This document shows positions 5,873-12,354 of a stretch of 12,529 bases of DNA, one piece after another (positions within the stretch are counted from its first letter, which is position 1; every line of letters begins with the position of its first letter). The translations under genes and the position numbers were made by a program. The DNA is from Methanobacteriota archaeon (GTDB lineage: Archaea; Thermoplasmatota; Thermoplasmata; RBG-16-68-12): positions 1 through 12,529 of the forward strand of contig VBLS01000027.1 of NCBI GenBank assembly GCA_005878635.1. The letters run 5' to 3'. The notes under the pieces were generated by a model, which had not been told where the DNA came from, ran no database searches, and saw only the letters and a list, made by a program, of their open reading frames with translations.

Positions 5873-6841
5873 ATGCGCCGCGAGATCCCATCGATTGCGG
5901 CGATGGCGATTCTCCTGATCAGTTCCCAACTCGTGGCGATCGCGCTCTCGCCGCTCTTTCATGAAGCGAACTTTCAGGCGTTCCCGAGCCCCCAGGACGT
6001 GACGAACACCGTCGTCTATCTCATCATGATCCTGGTCTTCACGGCCATCATCCTCGGCCTGGTCCGTTATCGGCGGCAGAATCTCGCGAAGTACGTCATC
6101 CTGGCGTCAATCTTCGTAACCCTCGCCTTCGTCCTCTTGCTCCCGGTCCTCATCGCCGTCGATTACGCGACGGGAGGCACGCTCGACGTGAATCTGCTGG
6201 GCATCGTCTCGACCCTCCTCTCCTTCGGCCTCGCGGCGGGCCTCGTGTTCCTCCTGCTGAAGTTCCCCGAGTGGTACGTGGTCGACACGATCGGCTTCAT
6301 CACCGCGGCGGGTGTGACCGCGATCCTCGGGATTTCGTTCGGCATCCTTCCCGCGGTGCTCTTGCTGATCGCCCTCGCGATCTACGATGCGTGGGCCGTC
6401 TACCGGACGAAGCACATGATCACCCTCGCGGACGAACTCACGAGCCAGCGACTGCCGATCCTCTTGGTCATCCCGAAACGAGCGGGCTATTCGTTCCGCG
6501 ACCAGAAGAGCCTCAAGACGCAGCTCGACAGCGGGGAGGAACGAGAGGCGATGTTCGTCGGCCTCGGCGACCTCATCATCCCCGGCATCCTCGCGGTCTC
6601 CTCGTTCACGTTTCTGAACCAGAACGAGTTGAACGCGGTGGGTCTCTCTCTCGGCCCCCTGGCGCCGTACGCGATCGTCGCCCTCATGACCGTCATCGGC
6701 AGCCTCATCGGCTTCGTCGTCCTGATGCGCTACGTGCTGAAGGGGAATCCGCAGGCCGGCCTCCCCCTCCTGAACGGCGGTGCGCTGCTCGGGTTCGTCC
6801 TTTCGAGCCTTCTCGTGTATGGGACCGTCCACATCGTCTGA
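5873..6841 (+). CDS. Presenilin-like intramembrane aspartyl protease (PSH family)
   Basis: A 322-residue multi-pass membrane protein with eight or nine hydrophobic segments (roughly 8-28, 45-65, 74-96, 105-129, 138-157, 159-178, 228-248, 264-287, 297-319). The two catalytic aspartates stand in the defining motifs YDAWAVY (171-177, Asp172) and GLGDLIIPG (230-238, Asp233). The third signature, PAL in eukaryotic enzymes, appears here as QAGLPLLNGG (294-303), as in archaeal PSH proteins. Known members cut transmembrane helices inside the lipid bilayer; the substrate here is unknown. The loop between the two aspartates (about 180-227, basic then acidic) is cytosolic and short. It begins seven bases after the aIF2-beta stop, with GGGAG at 5858-5862 as a possible ribosome site and no promoter of its own, so it is probably co-transcribed with the initiation factor. 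Confidence 0.93.
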   Translation: MRREIPSIAAMAILLISSQLVAIALSPLFHEANFQAFPSPQDVTNTVVYLIMILVFTAIILGLVRYRRQNLAKYVILASIFVTLAFVLLLPVLIAVDYATGGTLDVNLLGIVSTLLSFGLAAGLVFLLLKFPEWYVVDTIGFITAAGVTAILGISFGILPAVLLLIALAIYDAWAVYRTKHMITLADELTSQRLPILLVIPKRAGYSFRDQKSLKTQLDSGEEREAMFVGLGDLIIPGILAVSSFTFLNQNELNAVGLSLGPLAPYAIVALMTVIGSLIGFVVLMRYVLKGNPQAGLPLLNGGALLGFVLSSLLVYGTVHIV

Positions 6842-6846
6842 GCCGG

Positions 6847-6860
6847 AACGGTCATATACG
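6847..6860 (+). promoter_or_regulatory. TATA box of the S8e gene
   Basis: AACGGTCATATACG follows the protease stop; the ATATA core is centred near 6855, 28-29 bases before ATG 6884. No Shine-Dalgarno element lies between (the spacer is C-rich), consistent with a leaderless message. Confidence 0.65.
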
Positions 6861-6883
6861 CCTGCCCCCTTGGTTCGGCCCCC

Positions 6884-7276
6884 ATGGCCCTGTGGCAAGG
6901 TCGGTCTCGACGGAAGCCCACGGGCGGCCGATACCGTCCGTTCCGGAAGAAACGGCGGCGAGAGATCGGACGCGAGCAGCAATGGGCGTTCATCGGACCC
7001 CAGCGGCTCAAGTTATACCGGACGAAGGGCGCGAACCGGAAGGTCCGCGTGTTGAGCGCCGAATTCGCGAACGTGCTGGACCGGAAGACGTCGGTCACGA
7101 AGAAAGTCAAGATCGTCACGGTCAAGGCGAACCCGTCGAATCCGAACTTCGTGACGAGGAACATCATCACACGGGGCGCGACGATCCAGACCGAGCTCGG
7201 CCTAGCGCGCGTCACCTCGAGGCCCGGCCAGGACGGCGTCGTGAACGCGGTGCTGATCGAGGCCCCCGCGACCTAG
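6884..7276 (+). CDS. rps8e: 30S ribosomal protein S8e
   Basis: A 130-residue component of the archaeal small ribosomal subunit. The N-terminus WQGRSRRKPTGGRYRPFRKK (4-23) is the classic basic S8e opening that contacts rRNA, and the C-terminal half has the conserved NIITRGATIQTELGLARVTS and RPGQDGVVNAVLIE blocks. Length and termini match the archaeal family. The ATG is well supported by the promoter position and the family N-terminus. It is a single gene: the upstream protease gene ends 42 bases earlier, and TldE converges on it with a 10-base gap. Confidence 0.98.
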   Translation: MALWQGRSRRKPTGGRYRPFRKKRRREIGREQQWAFIGPQRLKLYRTKGANRKVRVLSAEFANVLDRKTSVTKKVKIVTVKANPSNPNFVTRNIITRGATIQTELGLARVTSRPGQDGVVNAVLIEAPAT

Positions 7277-7286
7277 GTCCGTCCGT

Positions 7287-8600
7287 TCACTCAGCCGACT
7301 TCGTGATGCCCACGTCTTTGATCACCGCGTAGGGCACGAAGTTCGGGACGGACACCTCGCCCCACCACATCATCTGTTCCGGTTCGTCGCCCAGCGCGAC
7401 GATGTTCTTCATCAGGTGCAGGAGATTGTCGGTCAGGCGGATGTCCTTCAACGCCCCTACGACCTCGCCGTTGCGGATGTGGAAGATCCCGTCGCGAGGG
7501 ATCGTGGAGAGGTCTCCGTTCACGTAGGACTGGTACCGCGTGTACCAGGTGTTCGTCAACCAGAGTCCGTCCTTGACCTCGGAGAAGATCTCGTCCCTCG
7601 AGCGGTCCCCCGGCTTCACGAAGACCGCGTGGGAATCCGGGGAGACGAGGCCCGCATTTCCCGTGGTCTTCGTCTTGAACTTCTTCGCGGTCGACGTGTT
7701 GTGCAGGTAGGTCTTGAGGATCCCCTTGTTGACCAGGACATTTCGTCTCGTCGGGACGCCCTCGGCGTCGAATCGCTTGCGGGCGATCGAGTCCGCGGAG
7801 CCGTCGTCGTAGAGGGTCAGCGCCGGCGACGCGACGCGCTTGCCGACCTTCTTGCCGAACGGCGAGAGGCCGGCCAGGACCGCCCACGCGCTGAGACGTC
7901 CGCCGACCTGGTCGGTCAGGGAACCGAAGATCAGCGGATCGAAGAGGACGGTGTACCGCCCCGCCTTCCCTGACTTCGGGGCCCGCGCGAGGCTCGCGAT
8001 GTGGCCGGCTTTCTGCCCCGCCTTCTCCGGCGTGAAGTGAGAGAGCTTCGTCGCGCACGCGATCCCGTGTCCGCTGGACTCCAGGGAGACCAGGGCCCGG
8101 ATGGACAGGTACAGGCTCGCCCGATGATCGTGGCCCTCCACGCCGTTCGACGTGGCCAAGAAATGCTCGTCCTCGTACTTCCAGAAGGAACCCGCACATT
8201 CCTTCGCCCCCTGGTCGACGGCCCCGCCAACCGCGGCCTCGACGTACTTCCCGCCCTCGTCGAGGGACAGGACCTTGGGGTCCGGCCGGGTGCGGGCATA
8301 CCGGAACGGCCCCTTCGCGATGCCCGCATACTCTGGGTTCGGCTGCGACGCCTTCGCGGTCTTCACGAGGCGCTCCACCGCTTCGTCCGCCTTCGTCAGA
8401 TCCTTGATGTCGGTCGCGACCACGCGCCTGTCATGCACGAGAAATACGGAGGCGCTTGATTCCCGCCACTGGTTGCTGATGACCGCCTCGTTCCGAGCGA
8501 AGCGGATCTGGTAGGACCGGTTCTCGATTACGTCCGCGACGGCGTCCTGGCAGCCGAGCGAGACCGCCTTGTCGACGATCCGGGAGGCGATATCTTCCAT
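7287..8600 (-). CDS. pmbA: TldE/PmbA-type subunit of the TldD-TldE metalloprotease
   Basis: A 437-residue member of the TldD/PmbA family and the non-catalytic-type partner of TldD. It lacks the HExxxH zinc motif of TldD, as PmbA/TldE proteins do. Family blocks include RFARNEAVISNQW near the N-terminus, VLFDPLIFGSL in the middle, FDAEGVPTRRNVLVNKGILKT and TGNAGLVSPDSH further on, and DGIFHIRNGEVVGALKDIRLTDN towards the end. In bacteria the TldD-TldE heterodimer degrades unfolded or small peptides and trims peptide precursors; the archaeal substrate is unknown. ATG 8600 is preceded by a strong ribosome site made from the end of tldD, and only four bases separate the tldD stop from this ATG, so the pair should be made together in similar amounts. 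Confidence 0.94.
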   Translation of the reverse strand: MEDIASRIVDKAVSLGCQDAVADVIENRSYQIRFARNEAVISNQWRESSASVFLVHDRRVVATDIKDLTKADEAVERLVKTAKASQPNPEYAGIAKGPFRYARTRPDPKVLSLDEGGKYVEAAVGGAVDQGAKECAGSFWKYEDEHFLATSNGVEGHDHRASLYLSIRALVSLESSGHGIACATKLSHFTPEKAGQKAGHIASLARAPKSGKAGRYTVLFDPLIFGSLTDQVGGRLSAWAVLAGLSPFGKKVGKRVASPALTLYDDGSADSIARKRFDAEGVPTRRNVLVNKGILKTYLHNTSTAKKFKTKTTGNAGLVSPDSHAVFVKPGDRSRDEIFSEVKDGLWLTNTWYTRYQSYVNGDLSTIPRDGIFHIRNGEVVGALKDIRLTDNLLHLMKNIVALGDEPEQMMWWGEVSVPNFVPYAVIKDVGITKSAE

Positions 8601-8602
8601 CC

Positions 8603-8611
8603 GATCACCTC
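8603..8611 (-). promoter_or_regulatory. Shine-Dalgarno GAGGTGATC spanning the tldD stop codon
   Basis: GAGGTGATC is a nine-base complement to the archaeal 16S tail and lies two bases before the TldE ATG. The TGA inside it (8607-8605) is the stop codon of tldD, so a ribosome finishing tldD sits on the start site for TldE. Confidence 0.75.
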
Positions 8612-10020
8612 AGGTACACATTACGCAGGCGGATCGTCGGCCCGCCCATGCTCGCGTCGAGCGCCTGGCCGGGGTCGGACTTGCCGCAGAACCCCGCCTC
8701 GAAGTAGAGATCTTTCCCGACCGCATCGACCGCCGACCAGAAGGCGGGGGTCGTGAGCTCGATGATCGTGTTCCGCACCGGATGCTTGACCTCCCCGTTC
8801 TCCACGAGGTAGGCCTCGCGCCCCGCGTACTTCGCGTTGTACCGCTTGTCGTCGATGTTCCACTCCATGAAGGTCTTCATGTAGACGCCGAACTTCACGT
8901 CCTCGAGCATCTCCTCAACGGTGTGGTCCTTCGGCTCGACGAACGTGTTGGCCATGCGGACGATCGCCTCGACGTTGTAGTTGACCGCACGGGCCGCCCC
9001 GTTGCTGCGCGTGTGGAGCGCCGCCGCCGTCTCGCGGTTCTGCAGGAACTCCCTCACGCGGCCTTCCTTGTACAGGTAGCGCCGCCGGGCCTTGACGCCC
9101 TCGTCGTCGGTCTGGTAATACGCGATCGCGTGCTCGACGGTCGGATCGTCGACGACGTTGACGAGCTCGGACCCGACCTTCATGCCGATGCCCTCCGGCG
9201 GAATGAAGGACTTGCCGGCCTGGGCGGCCTCCCTCCCGAGGACCCGGTCCGCCTCCGTCGGATGGCCGCAGGACTCGTGCGAGGCGATCCCGGCGACCTG
9301 CGGCCCGGCCACGAGATCCATCTTGCCTTCCGGGGACTTCTTCCCTTCCGTCAGGGACTTGTGCATGGAGCGGGCTTCCGCGATGACGCGGTCGGAGAGG
9401 CCCCACGTCGAGACGCCCTCCCACCCGCCGGACCATCCGTAGTTGCGGGCCGTCTGTTCGACGGCGGCCCCTTCGAGCATCGTGAGGAAGTAGAAGACCC
9501 GGAGGCGCGGGCTGTACGACTCGATATGCGACCCCTCGGAGTTCGCGAAGTACTTGCGGATCCGGTTGTCGCTGAGATTGAAGAAACGCGCCGCGAGCTT
9601 GAACCCCAGCCCCGTCACCTCCTTGTCGACGTCCCGGATCTCCGCGATCTTCTCCTCGACCGGCACGTCGGCGAGTTTCTTCGACTCCGGGACGGACCAG
9701 TTCATCGCGATCGAGTCTTCTTGCGCGAACGTGATCTTCGTCTTCCGTCGGGAGGCCTTCGCGATCTTGACGGCGTCGTCGACGATCCCGCGGACGGCCG
9801 ACTTCGTCAGCGTGTTCGTCGCCGCGAAGCCGAGGGCGCCGTTCGCGAGGACCCGGACGCCGATGCCCTGGTCATGTCCCACGTAGAGGGCGTCGAGCAC
9901 CCCGTTCTTGAGGATGAAATTCTCCGGCTCCTGTTTCTCGAATCGCGCTTCCGCATAGGTCGCTCCCTTCGTCCGTGCATGGTCAACCGCAAAATCCACG
10001 AGGTCCATTTCGGCGTTCAC
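8605..10020 (-). CDS. tldD: TldD-type metalloprotease catalytic subunit
   Basis: A 471-residue catalytic subunit of the TldD-TldE protease. The metal site is visible as HESCGH (248-253; His248, Glu249, His253) inside GIASHESCGHPTEADRVLGRE, and the C-terminal CGK of AGFCGKSDPGQ (Cys445) corresponds to the third metal ligand described for TldD. Further family blocks are GIGVRVLANGALGFAAT (52-68), YNVEAIVRMANTFVEP and FMEWNIDDKRYNAKY. It acts with TldE, encoded immediately downstream, probably in the cytosol as there is no signal peptide. I use GTG 10020 because GGGGGAG (10035-10029) lies eight bases upstream; the ATG four codons later is the alternative. A weak TATA-like ATAT near 10072-10075 would give a leader of about 26 bases. 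The divergent SRP19 gene begins 112 bases away. Confidence 0.95.
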   Translation of the reverse strand: MNAEMDLVDFAVDHARTKGATYAEARFEKQEPENFILKNGVLDALYVGHDQGIGVRVLANGALGFAATNTLTKSAVRGIVDDAVKIAKASRRKTKITFAQEDSIAMNWSVPESKKLADVPVEEKIAEIRDVDKEVTGLGFKLAARFFNLSDNRIRKYFANSEGSHIESYSPRLRVFYFLTMLEGAAVEQTARNYGWSGGWEGVSTWGLSDRVIAEARSMHKSLTEGKKSPEGKMDLVAGPQVAGIASHESCGHPTEADRVLGREAAQAGKSFIPPEGIGMKVGSELVNVVDDPTVEHAIAYYQTDDEGVKARRRYLYKEGRVREFLQNRETAAALHTRSNGAARAVNYNVEAIVRMANTFVEPKDHTVEEMLEDVKFGVYMKTFMEWNIDDKRYNAKYAGREAYLVENGEVKHPVRNTIIELTTPAFWSAVDAVGKDLYFEAGFCGKSDPGQALDASMGGPTIRLRNVYLR

Positions 10021-10028
10021 GTTCTCGG

Positions 10029-10035
10029 CTCCCCC
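10029..10035 (-). promoter_or_regulatory. Shine-Dalgarno site GGGGGAG before tldD
   Basis: Purine-rich GGGGGAG ends eight bases before GTG 10020 on the minus strand, a normal spacing, and favours GTG over the ATG at 10008 as start. Confidence 0.5.
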
Positions 10036-10095
10036 GGAACGGATTCCGAGAAAGCAGTTGCGGGAATGAACATATCGTCTGCAGCGGCCGCGGCC

Positions 10096-10107
10096 AAATC
10101 CTTATGG
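10096..10107 (+). promoter_or_regulatory. TATA-like promoter of the SRP19 gene
   Basis: AAATCCTTATGG lies in a very GC-rich divergent intergenic region; its CTTAT core is centred about 29 bases before ATG 10133. No ribosome site intervenes, so a leaderless or nearly leaderless message is likely. Confidence 0.5.
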
Positions 10108-10132
10108 CGACGGGGACGTTCGGGCCCAGTCC

Positions 10133-10417
10133 ATGCCGAAAGGCGACCGACCGATCGTGCTGTATCCCGCCTACTTCGACGTCGCGAGGTCTCGGGATCA
10201 AGGCCGTCGCGTGGCGAAGCGATGGGCGGTCGACTCGCCGACCGCGCAGGAGGTCGCGAGCGCCGCGAAGGCCCTCGGCCTCGAGCCGCAACTGGAGGAC
10301 GGCAAGGCCTTCCCTTCGACGCCCTGGCGGAAGGAAGGACGGGTCCTCGTGCGGGCGGACTATTACAAGACCTCGATCGTCCAGAAGGTCGCCAAGAGGA
10401 TCAAGGAATCCCGGTAG
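10133..10417 (+). CDS. srp19: Signal recognition particle protein SRP19
   Basis: A 94-residue protein that binds 7S RNA and helps assemble SRP54 onto the particle that targets nascent membrane and secreted proteins. The typical features are IVLYPAYFD (8-16), the RNA-binding SRDQGRRV (20-27), DSPTAQEVASAAKALGL (34-50), the YP/FP turn at Phe60-Pro61, and WRKEGRVLV (65-73) near the end. Length is typical of archaeal SRP19. It is a single gene between the divergent tldD operon and the convergent DUF211 gene (22-base gap). The 7S RNA and SRP54 genes are not in the window. Confidence 0.96.
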   Translation: MPKGDRPIVLYPAYFDVARSRDQGRRVAKRWAVDSPTAQEVASAAKALGLEPQLEDGKAFPSTPWRKEGRVLVRADYYKTSIVQKVAKRIKESR

Positions 10418-10439
10418 CGATGAGCCTCGGGGGCCGCGG

Positions 10440-10778
10440 TCAGCGGTGGTCCTGCGGGGTCCGCACGTCCTCGACGAGACGCTTGCCGGTCGACACCAGG
10501 TCGACGGAATGGATCACGGCGCCCATTTCCCGCAAGGTCTCCTCGACGCTCGGGTAGATGATCGAGGGCCCTTCGATCGTGACTTTGACGCTCTCCGTCT
10601 CCTGATCGACCTCGTGCAGGGTCAGGCTCACGCCGTCGACGCCCTTCAAGCCGCTCAACCGCATCGACATGTCCACGAGGGACGGCTTGTGGGGCTTCAG
10701 CACGTCCAACACGATTCGTTTGATGTCGCTCAACGGGGGCTTGCTCCGGGAGGCGCGTCGATGGAGGCCTCCGTTCAT
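10440..10778 (-). CDS. DUF211 family protein
   Basis: A member of the archaeal DUF211 family, small cytosolic proteins of unknown function with a ferredoxin-like fold. The family blocks are IKRIVLDVLKPHKPSLVDM (19-37), LKGVDGVSLTLHEVDQETESV (44-64), KVTIEGPSI (65-73) and GAVIHSVDLVSTGKR (86-100). The outer boundary given uses ATG 10778, but this is doubtful. That ATG is the tail of an AAAACGTTTATG box that looks like a promoter, no ribosome site precedes it, and the first ~15 residues (basic, proline-rich) have no family counterpart. TTG 10733 is a good alternative: it gives a family-like N-terminus (SDIKRIVLDV), has GGAG ten bases upstream, and lies downstream of the expected transcript start near 10752. 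It follows the methionine aminopeptidase gene after 22 bases. Confidence 0.9.
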   Translation of the reverse strand: MNGGLHRRASRSKPPLSDIKRIVLDVLKPHKPSLVDMSMRLSGLKGVDGVSLTLHEVDQETESVKVTIEGPSIIYPSVEETLREMGAVIHSVDLVSTGKRLVEDVRTPQDHR

Positions 10779-10787
10779 AAACGTTTT
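10776..10787 (-). promoter_or_regulatory. Possible TATA-like promoter of the DUF211 gene
   Basis: On the minus strand this reads AAAACGTTTATG, an A-rich element followed by TTTAT, matching the form of the other promoters in the window. It overlaps the first in-frame ATG of the DUF211 gene, which argues for a downstream start or for an additional internal promoter in the MetAP-DUF211 unit. Confidence 0.4.
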
Positions 10788-10800
10788 GAGGTCGACGGCC

Positions 10801-11688
10801 TCACGCGGTCGTGACTTCGGCGCCGCCGCGGCCGACGATCATCGTATGCTCCGTCTGGGCGACGATCCCGCCGTCGACGTCGAGGAGGGCCGGATAGGTC
10901 ATGACGGCGCCGGTCCGAACGACGGCATTCAAGAGGGCGGGCGTCCGCGGTTCCAATCGATGGGCCCATCGCTGTGCAAACGGCAACGTCTTGAACTCGT
11001 TCGACAGGAGGGCGAGGAAGTCGTTCAGGTCCGTTTGCTTCAGCGGCTTTGGGCGCACGACCCGATAGATGTTGCCGGTCCGCCGGCCGTCCACTTGGCC
11101 CGCGCCGGAGGAGGCGAACGGCTCGATCGCGACGACCTCCCCCTCCTCGAGGGTGTCATGCCCGTGCGGGATGTTCGGGACGCTCTTCCCCGCATGAAGG
11201 AGGTATCGTTCGATCGTGTGGCCCGTCAGATTCCGGATCGGACGGTATCCCTGCGACTCGATCGCCCGCTGGATGCCCTCGCCGATCGATCGCGTCTCGA
11301 CGCCCGCGTGCACGGCCTCGATCGCGGTCTGCAGGGCGAGTTCGGAGGCTCGCGCGAGCGCGGTCCAGTTCCGCGTGCCGACCTCGACCGTGACCGCGGT
11401 ATCCGCGATCCAGCCGTCCATCTGCGCCCCGAGGTCCAGCTTCACGACGTTGCCGCGGCGGAACCGCAAGGTGTCGTCGTGGGTGGGCGTGTAATGCGCG
11501 GCGACGTCGTCGATCGAGAGGCACGTCGGGAAGGAAGGACGCAGACCTCGGCGTCGCATCAGATCCTCGACTTCCTCCGCGAGTTCGCGTAGGAGGGCTC
11601 CTTCGCGGACGAGTTCCACCCCTCGCTCGCGGGCCTCGCGGGAGACGGCGCCGGCTCGGCGAAGCGCGTCGCGGACCGCCGTGTCCAT
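10801..11688 (-). CDS. map: Type II methionine aminopeptidase
   Basis: A 295-residue metalloenzyme that removes the initiator methionine from nascent proteins. It has the pita-bread fold with metal ligands Asp85 (VVKLDLG), Asp96 (WIADTAVTV), His157 (NLTGHTIERY), Glu189 (VVAIEPFAS) and Glu280 (AQTEHTMIV). Substrate-side His65 lies in AAHYTP, and a second histidine in SVPNIPHG. The insertion between His157 and Glu280 (about 200-265), containing a small helical subdomain, marks it as type II, as in other archaea. One oddity is FPTCLSIDD (53-61), where the family usually has FPTN-like sequence with Asn at residue 56. The start ATG 11688 is six bases after the Sua5 stop, with GGAG inside the end of Sua5 as ribosome site, so the two genes are probably an operon. 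Confidence 0.97.
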   Translation of the reverse strand: MDTAVRDALRRAGAVSREARERGVELVREGALLRELAEEVEDLMRRRGLRPSFPTCLSIDDVAAHYTPTHDDTLRFRRGNVVKLDLGAQMDGWIADTAVTVEVGTRNWTALARASELALQTAIEAVHAGVETRSIGEGIQRAIESQGYRPIRNLTGHTIERYLLHAGKSVPNIPHGHDTLEEGEVVAIEPFASSGAGQVDGRRTGNIYRVVRPKPLKQTDLNDFLALLSNEFKTLPFAQRWAHRLEPRTPALLNAVVRTGAVMTYPALLDVDGGIVAQTEHTMIVGRGGAEVTTA

Positions 11689-11694
11689 CTCGGG

Positions 11695-12315
11695 CTACAC
11701 TCCTGAGCGGGCGGTGCCCGGCCGGAGGATCCGCGCCCGTGGCCCGGTCAAATCGACAACGGTCGATTCGCCCCCGAGGGGTGTGGGGCCGGCATCGAGG
11801 TAGAGGTCCACCCGGTCGCCGAATTGCTCGCGAGCCCCTTCGCAGGTCGTCGGCGATGGCCGGCCATGCCGATTCGCGCTCGTGGCCGTGACGGGGCCGA
11901 TCGCCTTGGCCAGCAGGCGGGGAATCGGGTGGTCGGGGACCCGCAGCGCGATTCGGCCTTCCGTCGAGAGAATCGGACGAGGCGCTTCCCCGGTCGCGCG
12001 GAGGACGACCGTGTAGGGCCCGGGGAGATTCTTTTCACAGAAGGCCTGCGCAATCGGTGTTCGCTCACCGAACCGGAAGACCTCCGGGATCCCGGCAACC
12101 GCCATCGAGATTGCTTGGTCGGGGGGCCGAGCCTTCTCCACGAACAGTCGATCGACTGCCTTCGGCTGGAACGGATCGGCTCCGAGGCCGTAAGCCGTGT
12201 CGGTCGGATACACGATCAGGCCGCCTTCCCGCAAGACCTCGCGGATGCGGTCGAGCGCCTGCGCATCGAGCAGGTACTTCGTCCCGAGCGACTGCGCAAG
12301 GATCGTCGTCGCCAC
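11695..12315 (-). CDS. sua5: L-threonylcarbamoyladenylate synthase (Sua5/YrdC family)
   Basis: Makes threonylcarbamoyl-AMP from threonine, bicarbonate and ATP, the activated donor that the KEOPS complex uses to form t6A37 in ANN-decoding tRNAs. At 206 residues it is a YrdC-type single-domain enzyme without the C-terminal Sua5 domain. Visible motifs are VYPTDTAYGLGAD (35-47), KAR (61-63), LPGPYTVVL (97-105), RIALRVPDHP (121-130), PVTATSANRHGRPS (141-154) and ESTVVDL (183-189). I start it at GTG 12315 because the TATA-like box at 12338-12350 is centred 27 bases upstream; the longer open frame from TTG 12327 adds four residues lying before the predicted transcript start. It is followed after six bases by methionine aminopeptidase. 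Confidence 0.95.
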   Translation of the reverse strand: MATTILAQSLGTKYLLDAQALDRIREVLREGGLIVYPTDTAYGLGADPFQPKAVDRLFVEKARPPDQAISMAVAGIPEVFRFGERTPIAQAFCEKNLPGPYTVVLRATGEAPRPILSTEGRIALRVPDHPIPRLLAKAIGPVTATSANRHGRPSPTTCEGAREQFGDRVDLYLDAGPTPLGGESTVVDLTGPRARILRPGTARSGV

Positions 12316-12337
12316 GTCGCGGCACAACCGCGGGAAC

Positions 12338-12350
12338 CCTAAAGGCTTTC
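12338..12350 (-). promoter_or_regulatory. BRE/TATA-like promoter of the Sua5 gene
   Basis: On the minus strand this reads GAAAGCCTTTAGG, sharing GAAAGCCT with the thioredoxin-fold gene promoter. Its core is centred near 12342, 27 bases before GTG 12315. It lies just after the stop of the upstream gene, so Sua5 has its own promoter although the genes point the same way. Confidence 0.55.
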
Positions 12351-12354
12351 GCGG

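Noticed and set aside
6107..6982. A 291-codon minus-strand open frame opposite the presenilin-like gene
   Set aside because: The translation is almost entirely Glu/Arg/Asp, the expected mirror of a hydrophobic membrane protein gene on the other strand.
10418..10439. Possible terminator between the convergent SRP19 and DUF211 genes
   Set aside because: The 22-base gap has neither a T-run nor a convincing hairpin; the other convergent gaps (2545-2556 and 7277-7286) are likewise too short to show one.
8569..10557. A 662-codon open frame on the plus strand opposite tldD and part of SRP19/DUF211
   Set aside because: Low-complexity Arg/Asp/Leu/Val translation antisense to TldD, with no motif; it also runs out of frame through SRP19. 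A codon-bias shadow.
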